Below, one piece after another: positions 35,470 through 46,885 of a DNA stretch of 64,000 nt (position 1 is the stretch's first letter; each line of letters opens with the position of its first letter). This stretch comes from Corylus avellana (Eukaryota; Streptophyta; Magnoliopsida; Fagales; Betulaceae), in assembly GCF_901000735.1 (NCBI RefSeq), contig NC_081541.1, forward strand, positions 49,414,771 to 49,478,770. Direction: 5' to 3'. The position numbers and the translations under genes were made by a program. Under the pieces are notes generated by a model. It was not told where the DNA came from, did no database searches, and saw nothing but the letters and a program-made list of their open reading frames with translations.

Positions 35470-35769
35470 CATGGCGGAAACAGCGGACGCTTTGAGAGTA
35501 ACGGAGTTTAGTTGTGATTTGGGCTATAAAGTATTATCTTGGAGGGTGATTAGTTGCAAGTAGTCAATGCAGTTGAGTTCAATGGTCTTAATTGGAGCAA
35601 ATAAATGGGTTAATGAGCGGGTAAATTTGTCATACCAAGAGAGAGACTAACTGTGTTGTGCATAGGTTAGCTAAGGCCACCATTAAAAATGTCAAAAAAG
35701 GTGTGGATGGAAGAAATTCTTAATTATATCTGTGGTGTAACTTTAGAGCAACGTGCTCTTCTGTCTTAA
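35470..35769 (+). pseudogene. RNase H-domain relic (LINE-type), copy 1
   Basis: Reading in pieces gives AETADALRVTEFSCDLGYK, then LEGD-stop-LQVVNAVEFNG, then CHTKRETNCVVHRLAKAT, and after a frameshift VWMEEILNYICGVTLEQRA to a TAA at 35767-35769. This matches the C-terminal RNase H domain of plant non-LTR retrotransposons and related RVT_3 proteins: the AEALALREA helix, the LEGDS strand with its catalytic Asp, and the NxxAHxLAK motif. At least two in-frame stops and one frameshift show it is dead. Confidence 0.75.
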
Positions 35770-35771
35770 AG

Positions 35772-36114
35772 GTAAATTTGTCATACCAAGAGAGAGACTA
35801 ATTGTGTTGCGCATAGGTTAGCTAAGGCCACTAGTAAAGATGTCACAAAAAGCGTGTGGATGGAGGAAATTCTTAATTATATCTGTGACGTAACTTTCAG
35901 GAGTAATTCTAAAAGTCTCTTTTGTGTCCATCTTGAGTCCCTCCAAAAATGATATGGGTATTAAAATCATCATTTGATTAAAATCTAATAATGATCAATC
36001 ATAAGCTCAATGGTGATTTTAATAGCCACATCATTTTTTTAAGGATTCAAAAGAAACACAAGAGAGATTTATATCATTATTCTAACTCGAGAGCAACGTG
36101 CTCTTCTATCTTAA
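35772..36114 (+). pseudogene. RNase H-domain relic, tandem copy 2, split by a MITE
   Basis: A second copy of the 3' part of the relic directly follows copy 1. CHTKRETNCVAHRLAKAT continues in frame to VWMEEILNYICDVTFR, then is interrupted at 35901. The terminal REQRALLS-equivalent resumes at about 36085. In copy 1 these two parts are joined, which gives the pre-insertion state. Confidence 0.75.
35901..36083. mobile_element. MITE inserted in the RNase H relic
   Basis: Left GAGTAATTCTAAAAGTCTCT, right (minus strand) GAATAATGATATAAATCTCT. It belongs to the GAGWAATGYTA group. Copy 1 of the relic gives the empty site (GTAACTTTAGAGCAACG). The exact target duplication is blurred by mutations. Confidence 0.7.
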
Positions 36115-36465
36115 AGATATCAATGAAAGTTGAAATATTTCCTTAAAAAAATAAAATAAAACAATATTACTCGCCTTAATAACATATGTCAGTTAATTGA
36201 AAAAATCTACTCAAAACTTTTTTTTGGTTAGTAAATCTCCTCAAACTTAAATTGAAAGAAAATTTTGATGGTGGGTAAACTTGCCACTGACGCCAAGAAG
36301 GCAAGAAATCCCCAACCAACAATGACAGCACATCATTCATGAATGGATTTGTTTTCCATAAAACTGTAATTGTACTCTCATGCATATCCAGGTAACAATT
36401 CCTAATGTAATTATTTAGTAGATTACTATATAATCAGGACTAAAAATTAGTCTTTCTTTTTTTTG

Positions 36466-36812
36466 AGAAAATTTATATACCCTCTTTAAAATATCACTAA
36501 ATTGATAATTTAATTGAGATAATGTCTTCTCAAACTACAAAAAATTGTCAATATTCTTCCCAATGACAAAAATATCATTAATAAAAAAAATTAAAACTAT
36601 TTTCTTTTCAAAAGAAAAAAACTAGGGTATTGAAATTTTTAGTTTTTTTTTTTTAATCTCGAATTTACTGGAGTACTTTTGTATCATCAAAAAATATTTA
36701 GGGTCATTTTTTATCTTTTTGCTGGTCTTTGAGATATTATTGCAATTAAAAGTTTGAAAAAAATATTGTCAATTGAGTAATAGTTTGAAAGAGATACGTA
36801 GGCTTTTTCCAA
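36466..36812. mobile_element. Fold-back MITE, GAGAAAATTTATATACC-type ends
   Basis: Left GAGAAAATTTATATACCCTC, right (plus strand) ACTTTGAAAGAGATACGTAGG-like text ending GGCTTTTTCC, with internal paired ATTGTCAATATT/AATATTGTCAATTGAG blocks. The same ends occur at 52238-52862. Older and more decayed than that copy. Confidence 0.55.
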
Positions 36813-37089
36813 CTTATTTTTTTTTTGCAAGTGCGAATAGAATAATTAATTTTCACTATCACTTCGTCAAATTATCAGTCAATAGTATAATACTTGCTCT
36901 AATAACATATGTTACTTGAAATACTCGACTAAAAAAAATGTACTCAAACTTAATTTTTAAGAAAATCTCCTCAAGCATAGTAAAGCATCTATGAGCCTAA
37001 CCCACCATCAATTCCCATAATTATTATAATAATAATAAAGCCCCTGCCTTTTTTTTTTTGGTTTGGAAGGTGAGAAAAGTAAAGAAATG

Positions 37090-37422
37090 AAAAAGACTCA
37101 TGCTCACCCAAATCCCAGCTTTTCTTTCCCCGGGCCTGTTATCTGTACAAAAGCCTCCCCCTTTTCTTGTGTCCTACTTCTCCACGGTCCACCAAAAGCA
37201 AAAGGTAGGAACCATATACTTTAAATTATATGCATTTTTTTCAACTCTCATCTTTATCCTTTTTCTTCTTTTTCTTTCCTATATTTTCTCTCCCATATCT
37301 CCATCATCCTTATCAGATTCCACTCATCACTCTCATGAACATCACTGTACTCTAAGAACCCCCTTTTTTTTTTCTGATCAAAAAAATCCAAATTTTTTGT
37401 TTTTCTTTCTCCACAAACAAAC
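37090..37422 (+). promoter_or_regulatory. Promoter and CT-rich leader of the GT14 gene
   Basis: Pyrimidine-rich sequence (TTTTTCTTCTTTTTCTTTCC, CTCTCCCATATCTCC) runs into the ATG at 37423, as in many plant leaders. A TATACTTTAAATTATATGC stretch at about 37216 could serve as the TATA region. An upstream open frame (37100-37543, other phase) overlaps the start and probably has no meaning. Confidence 0.4.
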
Positions 37423-38496
37423 ATGTTTTCATCCACCCCATTTGTCCTCTGTTTTGCTCTGTTTCTGTCCTTACCCCTTCTCTTCGTCTTCGGCCCTCAA
37501 ATCCTCCCGCCGACGCGCATCTCCGACGACCTCGCCGACCTAGCCCTCTTCCGCAAGGCCACCCGCGCTTCATCTGCCGCGCGCACGCGCTCCACGCTCT
37601 CACGGTTGGGCACCGCCACGAATCCCAAGCCGAAGATTGCCTTCCTCTTCCTCACGAACTCCGACCTCTCTTTCGCTCCCCTGTGGGAGAAATTCTTCCA
37701 TGGCAACGGTAACCTCTACAACATCTACGTCCACGCCGACCCATCTGTGAAAATCACCCCTCCCGGCGGTGTATTCCAGGGCCGGTTCATAACGCACGCG
37801 AAGAAGACGGAGCGAGCGTCGCCTGCTCTCATCTCCGCCGTTCGTAGACTACTCGCCACGGCGCTTCTCGACGACCCATTGAATTCCTACTTCGCTCTCT
37901 TATCCCAGCATTGCGTCCCTCTGCATTCCTTCCGCTTCGTCTACAAATTCCTTTTCCGCAACACTTTAAGGTTAACAACCTTGAAAGAAACGCTCTCGTC
38001 GCCGTCTGTCCCAACGTATCAGAGCTTCATCGAAATACTCTCCGACGAGCCCACCTTGGTCGACCGCTACAACGCTCGCGGCGATGACGTTATGCTTCCC
38101 GAAGTCCCGTTCGAGCAATTCCGGGTCGGATCTCAGTTTTTCACGCTGACCCGCAAACACGCGCTGCTGGTATTAAGAGACAGCAAGCTATGGAGGAAAT
38201 TCCGGCTGCCTTGCTTAAACGCCGACACGTGTTACCCAGAGGAGCACTACTTTCCGACGCTTTTGTCCATGGAAGACCCCGGTGGGTGTACCCATTACAC
38301 GCTCACGAGGGTGAACTGGACAGCCAGTTTTGACGGGCACCCCCATCTGTACACGCCGGAGGAAGTGTCCGCTAAGCTTCTGTACAAGTTGAGGAAATCG
38401 AATTCGAGTTATCCGTACTTGTTCGCTCGGAAGTTCACCCCCGATTGCTTGTTGCCGTTGATGGAGATCGCCGATGATGTCGTTTTCCGGGATTAA
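37423..38496 (+). CDS. Core-2/I-branching-like glycosyltransferase (GT14, DUF266/BC10 family)
   Basis: Single exon, 357 residues, GC-rich in codons unlike the flanks. Residues about 5-24 ([20 protein letters not shown]) form a signal anchor, so a type II Golgi membrane protein is expected. The lumenal domain shows the family blocks in order: [22 protein letters not shown] (71-92), [10 protein letters not shown] (98-107), [18 protein letters not shown] (153-170), [20 protein letters not shown] (219-238), [12 protein letters not shown] (240-251), and [14 protein letters not shown] (268-281). Plant DUF266 members such as rice BC10 affect cell-wall polysaccharides and arabinogalactan proteins. 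The donor and acceptor of this protein cannot be read from the sequence. The length is in the normal range for shorter members. The ATG at 37423 is the first in frame and directly precedes the anchor. Confidence 0.93.
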   Translation: MFSSTPFVLCFALFLSLPLLFVFGPQILPPTRISDDLADLALFRKATRASSAARTRSTLSRLGTATNPKPKIAFLFLTNSDLSFAPLWEKFFHGNGNLYNIYVHADPSVKITPPGGVFQGRFITHAKKTERASPALISAVRRLLATALLDDPLNSYFALLSQHCVPLHSFRFVYKFLFRNTLRLTTLKETLSSPSVPTYQSFIEILSDEPTLVDRYNARGDDVMLPEVPFEQFRVGSQFFTLTRKHALLVLRDSKLWRKFRLPCLNADTCYPEEHYFPTLLSMEDPGGCTHYTLTRVNWTASFDGHPHLYTPEEVSAKLLYKLRKSNSSYPYLFARKFTPDCLLPLMEIADDVVFRD

Positions 38497-40834
38497 AGTA
38501 AACTCGGGTATGCTTTCTTTTTCACTCTTATCACTTGCTGTATTTTTTTCTTCACTCTTGACTTTAGTGGAATGCTTATTTTCTTCAATTATTGACCCAA
38601 AAAGATCCCATTTTTTTTTTTTGGATTGAATTTGGACGAGTTCTTGGTTTGGTTATAATTAGGCCGAGTAGACTCAGTTAGAGTCTGAGTTGATTGCCTG
38701 AGTCTGTTTAGTTTCTTCTTTACTGCAAAGAACTGTTACCATCAGTTTCGCTAAGGGGTCTGGAATAGATGACAGTTACTTTGAATACAGCAATTTGCAG
38801 TTACTTTGAATAGAATTTGCAGTTACTTCTGTGCTCTTGCTAGTTGCTACTTTTGTTTTATCAAAAAAAAAAAGTTGCTACTTTTGTTTCAACAATTAAG
38901 GTTGGATTCTACCTTTCTCCATTGTCTCTGCGAACCGTATCTACGACATAATTATGTCATCAGAATTTCACAGAAATTCGAGCAGTTTAAGAACGAGACG
39001 CCATAGGACTTACTTGTCTTGGCCGGGTTGTCAGAATTTCGTAGGTGGGAACCATTATCTGGTCTCTTAGGTTGCCCAAATTTTGTGAAATTCAGACAGC
39101 TTAATTGTAATGAATGGTTATCCTTGTCCATTTGTCTTTAGTTGCTGCTCAGCATCTCTGCCTTTATTATGGGCATTTCATTCAACTCAATACTGTGGTG
39201 AGTACAATTTAGGTGCTACCATGAGGCTGGTAGGTCACCCATCAATATGTAGTGGTTAGTGTGGAGCTTTTAGGTTGTGAATGGAAGATTTTTAAAAGAC
39301 TTGGGATACCAAATTTAGACCTCTTTGGCAGAATGAGGATCCCCTGCACTTTAGGCCGCTTGAATTACTAATTTGCTGGCATATGGTGTATATCCGGATC
39401 CTTCTTTGGCATGGCATCTGGTAGCAGGCTCTTGAGTATCAATGGCTAAAACTATGTCTAGTAGGGGCACTTTATTCAACTCAATTATTTGGTGAGTTTG
39501 AAGGGGCACCTTTGGTGTGGTTTAGGTGTGAGGATGTGACTGGTCACCCTTCAATATATAGTTGTTGATGGGGAGCTTTTTGTGTTGTGATTGGAAGATT
39601 GGGAAAGACTTGGGCTACCAAATATTTGCCTCTTTAGCATAGTCCTAATGATCAAATTGAGTAACGCTACTTTGAACATCCATTGATCTTATCTAAGTGG
39701 TTTCTCGTATCAGCTGATTAAAAAAAACAAAAGAAAAGACACTTAAAATATGTCGCGTCAACTGGTATAAAATAGGCATGATAAATGCATCTGAGATTTC
39801 TGGTCCTAATGATTATATTGTGTAATGCTACTCTTCACACTTATTGACGTATTTTAAGTGACTTCTCATATTTATTGTTTAAAAAAAGAAAAAGTACATC
39901 ACGTTAATCGGTGTAAAATAGATATGATGGAGGTGTGAAGAGTTCAAACTTTTGAGGCATATATATCTTAGAAGAAGATAAACAAAATGTTTGAGAGATT
40001 GCAGATATTTGCTAAGGATTAGCATGGTATTAGGGCTCTAATTTTGATGCATTCTGTCTGTTGCCGACAAGGATGCTTTTTGTCATTGAAAAATACTCGG
40101 ACTTTTCTATGAATTCACGAGGAGTTGGGACAAGGTGTCTGCTAACCTTGAATATTATTATTGAAAGGGACATTTAGAAGAAATATAATAAGGTCTTTTG
40201 TAAGAAGCAGTAAGCATTAAGCACGCAAGCTGTACAATGACGTTGCACATTGATCTTTACAACCTTGAGACTTTGAGATTTTTATATGGTGAAAATTTTA
40301 CTAGGCTTGAGCGACTTGGTGAAGCTCGATTGTGTGGTCACGTGTCATTTGTAGATCTATTTTAGGTTACATCTTTCATAAAGCTTCTGTGGTAACATGT
40401 CATGGACAGATGTGCTTAACACTTTCTCTAGATCGTTACATACACAACCAACTAATTAAATGTTGTATCACTTTAGTATAAGACGAGTGACATTTGACCT
40501 CCTCAAACTAGTACTCCGTTATAATTAACACACTTCATTAGCATTTTTTGCTAAATTGAACGGAATTGTGTCACGTATTGCCTACCTGATTTTGTTGTCA
40601 ATTAGGCTTATAGTTTTCAATAGGCTGATTTTTTATTTGTTTATTTATTTATTATTATTATTTCCAAAAGAAGAAAGGAATTCCAAAACACTTAACATTT
40701 ACACCTCACCAACTATGAAAGAAAGGTTTTGTAACTACTGACCATAAATGCTTTGATTTGTAGTTATTTCATTCAACTTACCAAATGAGGAACATGAATT
40801 GAAATGGAGAGGCAAATGAACTATTTCATGGCTC
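38497..40834. other. 3' flank and intergenic with a local duplication
   Basis: After the stop come T-rich sequence and probable 3' UTR. Two related blocks, 39170-39340 and 39467-39650, share TTCATTCAACTCAATACTG-like and GACTTGGGATACCAAAT-like text, a tandem duplication with a period of about 300 bp. Sequences at 39660-39780 and 39825-39945 are also related to each other (GTAACGCTACTTTGAACA and GTAATGCTACTCTTCACA starts) and look like MITE pieces. No gene is recognised. Confidence 0.5.
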
Positions 40835-40937
40835 ATATTAGATTTCACAGCATCTAACGGTGCATATATTGTCTATATTGCCACGCCATTTAAAATTTTT
40901 AAACAATGTGGCGCCATGTACACCGTTATATGCTGTA

Positions 40938-41135
40938 AAATGAGAAATGCTTCAATCTAACAAAAATTCCACATTTTGCCCATAAAAGTCCACTTGGCAA
41001 GATGCCACATTATTATTATTATTATTTTTTTTGTGGAGGGAAAAAGACAAAACAAAAAGAAGATGATGTGGCATCTTGCCATGTGGACTTTTATGGGCAA
41101 AATATGGAGTTTTTATTAGATTCTAGCATATCTTC
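40938..41135. mobile_element. MITE or long hairpin with near-perfect arms
   Basis: Left arm about 40938-41007 and right arm about 41066-41135. The inner 45 bp are almost perfectly complementary: CCACATTTTGCCCATAAAAG / TCCACTTGGCAAGATGCCAC against GTGGCATCTTGCCATGTGGA / CTTTTATGGGCAAAATATGG. The loop is a TTA/T-rich 58 bp. A second, smaller hairpin (about 40846-40942, CAGCATCTAACGGTG with CACCGTTATATGCTG) sits at its left side. There is no coding capacity. Confidence 0.8.
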
Positions 41136-41139
41136 TGTA

Positions 41140-41686
41140 AAATCTAATATGAACCTAGAGATAATTCATCTCATTTTCACCTGAAATGGAAAGAATCCTA
41201 TTCCACCAAATGAAGACACTTGCTATATCTGCAGAACTAAAATAGTAATTTTAATTTTGTTCTCACATAGGATCCTCTTCATTTTACTTGAGAGAGTTTA
41301 CATTTTACAGTGTATATATGACTGTTATTTAAAACTTTAAATGATATAATAACAAATAAATTATTAGATCCGTGAAGTCTAATATGGACAAAAAAGTAGA
41401 TCACCCATTTCACTTAAAATAGAGACGATCATGAACCCTTGATGTTAACCAGAATGTTATGAGCTTAGGTTGCACTATAGAATATGGTATTTATTATAAG
41501 ATTATAGCATACACTCAATGCATATGACCATGGAAGACCCAGATCTGAAAATTGTCCCTTTTGTTTACTAGACCACCACCCATTGACAAATATGAAAACA
41601 TTTTTTCAAAGGAGAATGGCCTTTAGCTTATGTACTCATGTGGGTTTTTGTATATGACTCTGATTATTCTTTCAGCAGATCTGATC

Positions 41687-41729
<43 letters not shown>

Positions 41730-42428
41730 TCCAACTCACGTGACTCCTTTTTTTCTTTCATTATTTCTCAGGACATTGAATGGGAATCTCTTGGACTTTG
41801 GGAGTGGAGATGAATTATGTATGCTTGGTGTGTGGGACAAGACCCACACCCCAACATATCAACTGAGGAAGAAAAATCAAAAAAAGCTTTAATCGTAGCT
41901 TTTTGTCTGTATAGAAGGTGGGATCGTGCTCAAGTGTGATGCCTTACTTTTTTTTTCTTTTCTTTTTTTCAAATGTATGTATGTATGTTTTATATGTATG
42001 GACGGTGGGCTTAGCGTGGAGTAGGGAAAAGCAGTAAGCAAGGCACATTGCTTTTTTCCTATTTTATTGGAAGAAAAGTTCTCCCATTTGCCCTTTCCGC
42101 AACCTTCTCAACTTTCAATATGTGGCGTTTTCTTTTAATATTTATCTCTCTTGTGCCTCTGATTTTTGGTATGGATCAATAATATAGAGAAATGGAGAGC
42201 AATAATACCCTATTTTGCATGGTCGGACCCGGCTTCGAGTACCAACCAAATAAGAACAGAAACGCGGGGTGGTGTCGGCATGAGGCTCGCGGGGAGCTTC
42301 TGACGGTCAAGTTAGTCACTTTGTGTGAGAGAGAGATAAGAGAGGAGTTTTTATTTATTTATTTATTTTTTTTGAGGACATACCTGAGTTTTTGTTTCAG
42401 TTGGGCCTTAGGCTTTGGGATTGATATC

Positions 42429-42483
<55 letters not shown>

Positions 42484-43020
42484 TATCATGTTATTTAAAA
42501 TTGATATGATATTATGTATATCGATGTGTTTTATGTACATTAGTAAATGCAACAAACAAAATTTTGCTAGTGGTTTCCTGAAATGAGAAATGTTATGCAT
42601 GTTATCACTCTCAACTCTTAAATGCATATTTTTTAGTATGAGAATAAAAATTATCATTGAATCTAAAATTTAATAGTAATTTATGCAAAGTTTAAAGATA
42701 ATTTTCTTGTCACGTCAGATAGAGAGAGGGTGTGTGTACGAGTTTACTCAAAATGGACTAATCACACGGCTAAACTGTTGAAGAGGTTTGAAAGAAGTGT
42801 AGTGCATTGCCAACGAAAGTCAAAGGATATGGTGCAGAAGAAATACTAAAAGAGAGTAGGTCGGTTGCTCACTTATTCTTTCAATTGAAAACAATATCCC
42901 AAGTATTGACACTAGACAGTGAGTGAAATATGAGATCTCATCAAATGTGTAGTCAGATTTTAGATATAAAATAAATTGATTTGGTTTTAAGATAAGTTAT
43001 AATTGATTTGATTTGGTTTT
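41140..43020. other. Intergenic with microsatellites and a GC-richer patch
   Basis: (CT)n at 41690-41723 and (AT)n at 42434-42481. A GC-richer patch at 42190-42345 holds GGACCCGGCTTCGAGTACC and GCTCGCGGGGAGCTTC. It could be an exon of something unknown, but its frame (42192-42509) runs into the AT repeat, and I do not recognise it. A TTGATTTGGTTTTAAGATAA repeat lies at 42978-43030. Confidence 0.45.
42434..42481. repeat. (AT)n microsatellite
   Basis: About 24 uninterrupted AT units, the longest dinucleotide run in the window. Likely highly polymorphic. Confidence 0.95.
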
Positions 43021-43036
43021 AAGATAAGTTATAATT

Positions 43037-43293
43037 TTTTAACCCCAAGGGGTTGGCCCAAGTGGTAGAGGCTTTGGTCTTAAAGGTTTGCTCCCTTCAA
43101 GGTCCAAGGTTCAACATCTCATGGGTGCAACCAATTTCTTGAGGTCACACTCCCTGGTGAAAAGCTAGCGATTTAACCAGTTCCGTGTAGGAAAACTTCC
43201 GAGGATGCGGTGCACGGGACCGGGGTGGGTCCAAAGGGCCCTGCCTCGGAGAGGTTCCCCAACATAAAAAAAAAAAAAAAAAAAAAAAGGGGG
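43037..43293 (+). mobile_element. Full-length tRNA-derived SINE, 257 bp, 16-bp target duplication
   Basis: AAGATAAGTTATAATT occurs directly before (43021-43036) and after (43294-43309) the element. The A box is TGGCCCAAGTGG (43054-43065), the B box is GGTTCAACATC (about 43109), and the body is GC-rich (ACGGGACCGGGGTGGGTCC). It ends with about 24 A residues. It differs in head and body from the shorter SINEs at 6925, 29619 and 46886. Well preserved, so comparatively young. Confidence 0.9.
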
Positions 43294-43309
43294 AAGATAA
43301 GTTATAATT

Positions 43310-44683
43310 CATTTTTTAAAAAAATAAGTTAATAATAAATATGATTGAATTGGTAATAAATGATCTTTTTTTTTTTGGACGATTATGCTGTCTAAAAACT
43401 AATGACGTATTTGAAAAGATTAATGTTCGTCATTTGTTGACATCGCTGTTCTAAATGACTATTCCACATTGCATAAGTTATCGGAATCAAATCCCTTCAA
43501 ATTTTTTAAAATATGAGATTTTTTAGATTTTAAAATTTGAGTCTTTTATTACATTTAACGATCCAAATAAATATAAAGATTTGTATGTTAATGAGGCAAA
43601 TTGATTTGGCATGTTGAAAACTAAAATTACTTACCTCAGTAACACACAAATCTCTATATTTATTTGAACCGTTAGTTATAATGGAGGACTCAAATTTTCA
43701 AAATTAAGGATCTCATATTTAAAAAAATCTAAGGGGATCTCAATTCTAAGTTATCCAACCCCTCCTTGTTTTATCTATATTTCTTCTTTCTCTTTTTCTC
43801 CTTTTCCTTCTTTATGGTTTTTCTTAACTTTTGTGGGAAGACAGAAGCTATATTACCACGCCCATTCACCTCCTATAAATATAAGAACAACAAACGACAT
43901 ACCTCCTCGGGACGAGCTTTCAATATCTGCTTGACGAATCTCCTATAGATACTTAAACATAAAAAAATAAAAATAAAAATAAAAAAGAAAAGAAAAAGAA
44001 ATTATGTTTTGGGTGTATAGAGTGACTACTATTCACAACCCTAATTTTTACATAATAATCTAAGAAAGCTTAATGATCAAACTTCACTTATATATAGGAC
44101 AAAAATAATAGAGGTATGTCGTTCTTAAATACCACACTTCCACCATGCACGCGTCCCTTTACTAGCTTCCCCGCCTCTAGATCCACCATAAGCCACTGCA
44201 AACCCTCCTCTTCACTAGTGTGTGAAGCGCACATGCCGCCTCCTCCGGTGGTGTTCAGTTCCACATCTACATCTGAGAGCCCATCTCAACTTTCCTTAAT
44301 TAATTACCAAGTGTTCTTAATTTAATTGGTTATAGTGCTGCATTTTTGTAGGTGATGTAGACAGTGGTGGAGCCAAGTCTACTTGTCCAACCATGGTGGC
44401 TTGCAACCTCAAGCCAAGCTCACGATATGACTTTTCTTTGCAAACCACTTTCCTTCACCATCGTGGCCAATCTGAGCTCACATCAAGCTTTGTTCTCCTG
44501 CTGAATACGATCGATATCATCTTCATTAACGGTTCTAAAGGCTAAGCTCACGCTCATATTTTACTACTTGTCGCACCAGATTCAACTCGTCAAATAAATT
44601 ATGTTTTTTAATCCAAACTCAAGCTTCCACCTTAAATTTGAGGTGAGATATTATAATATTTTTCATGTTAAAAATGATTTTTA
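43310..44683. other. Intergenic, no gene recognised
   Basis: AT-rich. A pair of inverted 12-mers ACGACATACCTC (about 43893) and GAGGTATGTCGT (about 44110) bounds a possible decayed element. Open frames at 43766-43948 and 44116-44325 show no recognisable domain. Confidence 0.4.
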
Positions 44684-44697
44684 GTTTCCTAGTACTT

Positions 44698-45459
44698 AGT
44701 GGGGAGAACCTCCCCCCCTTTTTCTTTTTGTTTATTTATTTTCTTTTTGCTTATTTTTCTTTTGTTACAAGTTCAAGCTCCATGACGCCGAGTGTGCCGT
44801 CCATCACTTCTGCTGTATCTTTTTCTGGGATTGATGGAATTCTTGGATCAGATTGTTCAAAGCTCAATCTACGTCCTTCCATCAGACCCACCTAGACACA
44901 CGTCATTTCACCGCGCGCACCTGCCCCGCCTACTTCCAATGGCACCTATCACTTTTGATTCTGGCAACCTTGCGACAGATCGTGACTCGTATGCGTCTGC
45001 ACGTGTATTTTTCTCTTTCTGGCTAGAATCATCCGGCAGCCTTCCTCCGGTTGTGTTTTGTGGGCTTTTGTGCTTTTTTATTTTTTTTTTCATGTTTTTC
45101 CGTTTTCCCCGTATTTTGTGGTTTTGGCCTGTTAGGTTGAGGATGTAAATAATTTCTTAGCTTGCGAGTCGAGAATGATGAGTTTTAGCAGGAGGATGTT
45201 GCTATCTATATATCGGATTGAATCTGTCACCTGTTGTTACAACTAATGATTAGTCATGGGTTAGCGAATTTTGATGTCATAGATAGGTCTTGAATGTCAG
45301 ATTATTATATATGTATCTATGAATTGTAACCTTGTCGCTTCGGCTATGATTTTCTCATAACTTTTACTCTGTGATGTAAGAGCTTTATGCTCGTGACTCT
45401 TCATTAATTAATGAGACTAAAATGATTTCCCCTTAAAAAAAAAAAAAAAAAAAAAAAAA
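44698..45459 (+). mobile_element. Poly(A) retroposon with 14-bp target duplication
   Basis: GTTTCCTAGTACTT flanks the insert (44684-44697 and 45462-45475). It begins AGTGGGGAGAACCTCCCC and ends GATGTAAGAGCTTTATGCTC, CTTCATTAATTAATGAGAC and a 25-nt A tail (45435-45459). The 3' half is shared with inverted copies at 46181-46843 and about 61505-62150, so this is a retroposon family. No reverse transcriptase is encoded. It may be a 5'-truncated or non-autonomous LINE. Confidence 0.8.
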
Positions 45460-45479
45460 GGGTTTCCTAGTACTTGGAG

Positions 45480-46160
45480 CTCATGTTATCAATTCCCTAC
45501 CTTATTTAGTTTACATTTCCTCGTTTAAAACACATTAATTTCTCTATAAACACCACCCATTATAATACAATTCAATGCAATTCAACATAGGAAAGATGTA
45601 ACCCTAATTCAGGTATTCTCTATTTCTCTCTCTACTTCTATGCTCTTTCTTACATTTATATATTTTAGTATATATTTTTACAATATAAAAATAGTCCCAA
45701 AAATGGTTTAAGCAAACAAAAGGAACCTTGATGTTTTAAAAAGAGAGGAAAAAAAAAAAAAGAAGAAGCTATTTTGCATCACTATTCTTCATGATAACGA
45801 GTCACAATGTCAGTTTTATAACATTTATAATTATACTTGAATTTAATTGTAAATTCTTGAAGCTTGCTTCATTCTCCTCATTAGGGGTATATACAAGCGG
45901 CTACGGTTATTCTCTTAATGCAACCGCAACTCTTTAGGTGTTATCATTTGAAGTAACCGCAACCGCATAGTTAGGGTCGATTAGTGATGATTATGCGATT
46001 ATAGAAGACCAATTACTAAACCCTAACCATGTGTCAAATAATATGTCTTTTGGGCCTCTAGTGACACAGCAACTTCTCTGCATGAAGTATATAAACTTGG
46101 TGGCAACCTGAAATATGTACTTTCTTACTCCTAAATACTTCAAGCAGGACAATTATCAAT
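45480..46160. other. Intergenic, no gene recognised
   Basis: AT-rich sequence with no convincing open frame; an A/G-rich run at 45742-45770. Confidence 0.5.
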
Positions 46161-46180
46161 CATTAATTATCACTAATTAT

Positions 46181-46843
46181 TATTATTTTTTTAATGGTTC
46201 ATTGATAAAAAATCAAGAGTATAAAGCTCTTACATCACAGAGCGTAAAGCATAAATCATAGCCAAAAACTGTGATGTTACAAAATCATAGATACAATCAG
46301 AAAATTCTTACAATCAAATATTATTTATGACTTCAACTTTTATTAACTCATATATAATTACAATTATGAAATAGATCTGCTTCGGCCAAACTAGATCTAA
46401 GACATAGGTAGCCCAAATTTTTAAACTTTATTTTCCGGCCGTGAGAGATAATCCCCACACTGATCTACTCCTCCTCAGCCTAAAAGGTCAATAAAACAAC
46501 TTATGTCTTCGACCCAAAGACCAGGATAAAAGTAACAAAAAATCAAAACTACAAGTAGAAGCAGAGGAGCATGGCCTCGCAGACAACCTCGAGAAGACAC
46601 GCCTTGCCTTGGCTGGTGAAGACAAATAGATCTGAGTTTGAAAAATTAGATTTAGATTTAGATCTACAAACTATATCTAATACAAAACTGCCAGAAACGG
46701 AGTTCGGAAGAAACTACGAAGAAGACACCAAACACTACTACTAGGGTGAAGAAAAACAAGGACAAGGAAGGGGAGGAGGGAAGAATGGCTCCTATGTGTT
46801 TTCTTGTGTTAGTTTTTCTGTGATGGTCTCTTCTTAATGGACT
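46181..46843 (-). mobile_element. Retroposon, same family, minus orientation, 19-bp target duplication
   Basis: ATTAATTATCACTAATTAT flanks the insert (46162-46180 and 46844-46862), a perfect 19-bp duplication. The left side (its 3' end) is TATTATTTTTTTAATGG, a degenerate tail. The body shares GTGATGTAAGAGCTTTATAC (minus strand) and the GGCCGTGAGAGATAATCCCC block (plus strand) with the copies at 44698 and 61505. Its 5' part differs from that of the 44698 copy. Confidence 0.8.
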
Positions 46844-46885
46844 ATTAATTATCACTAATTATCTATCCTTACATATAATATATAT

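Noticed and set aside
37100..37543. 147-codon frame overlapping the GT14 start
   Set aside because: Wrong phase, low-complexity Ser/Phe/Pro translation of a CT-rich leader.
42192..42509. 105-codon frame in a GC-richer patch
   Set aside because: It ends in an (AT)n microsatellite translated as IYIYIY; no family resemblance.
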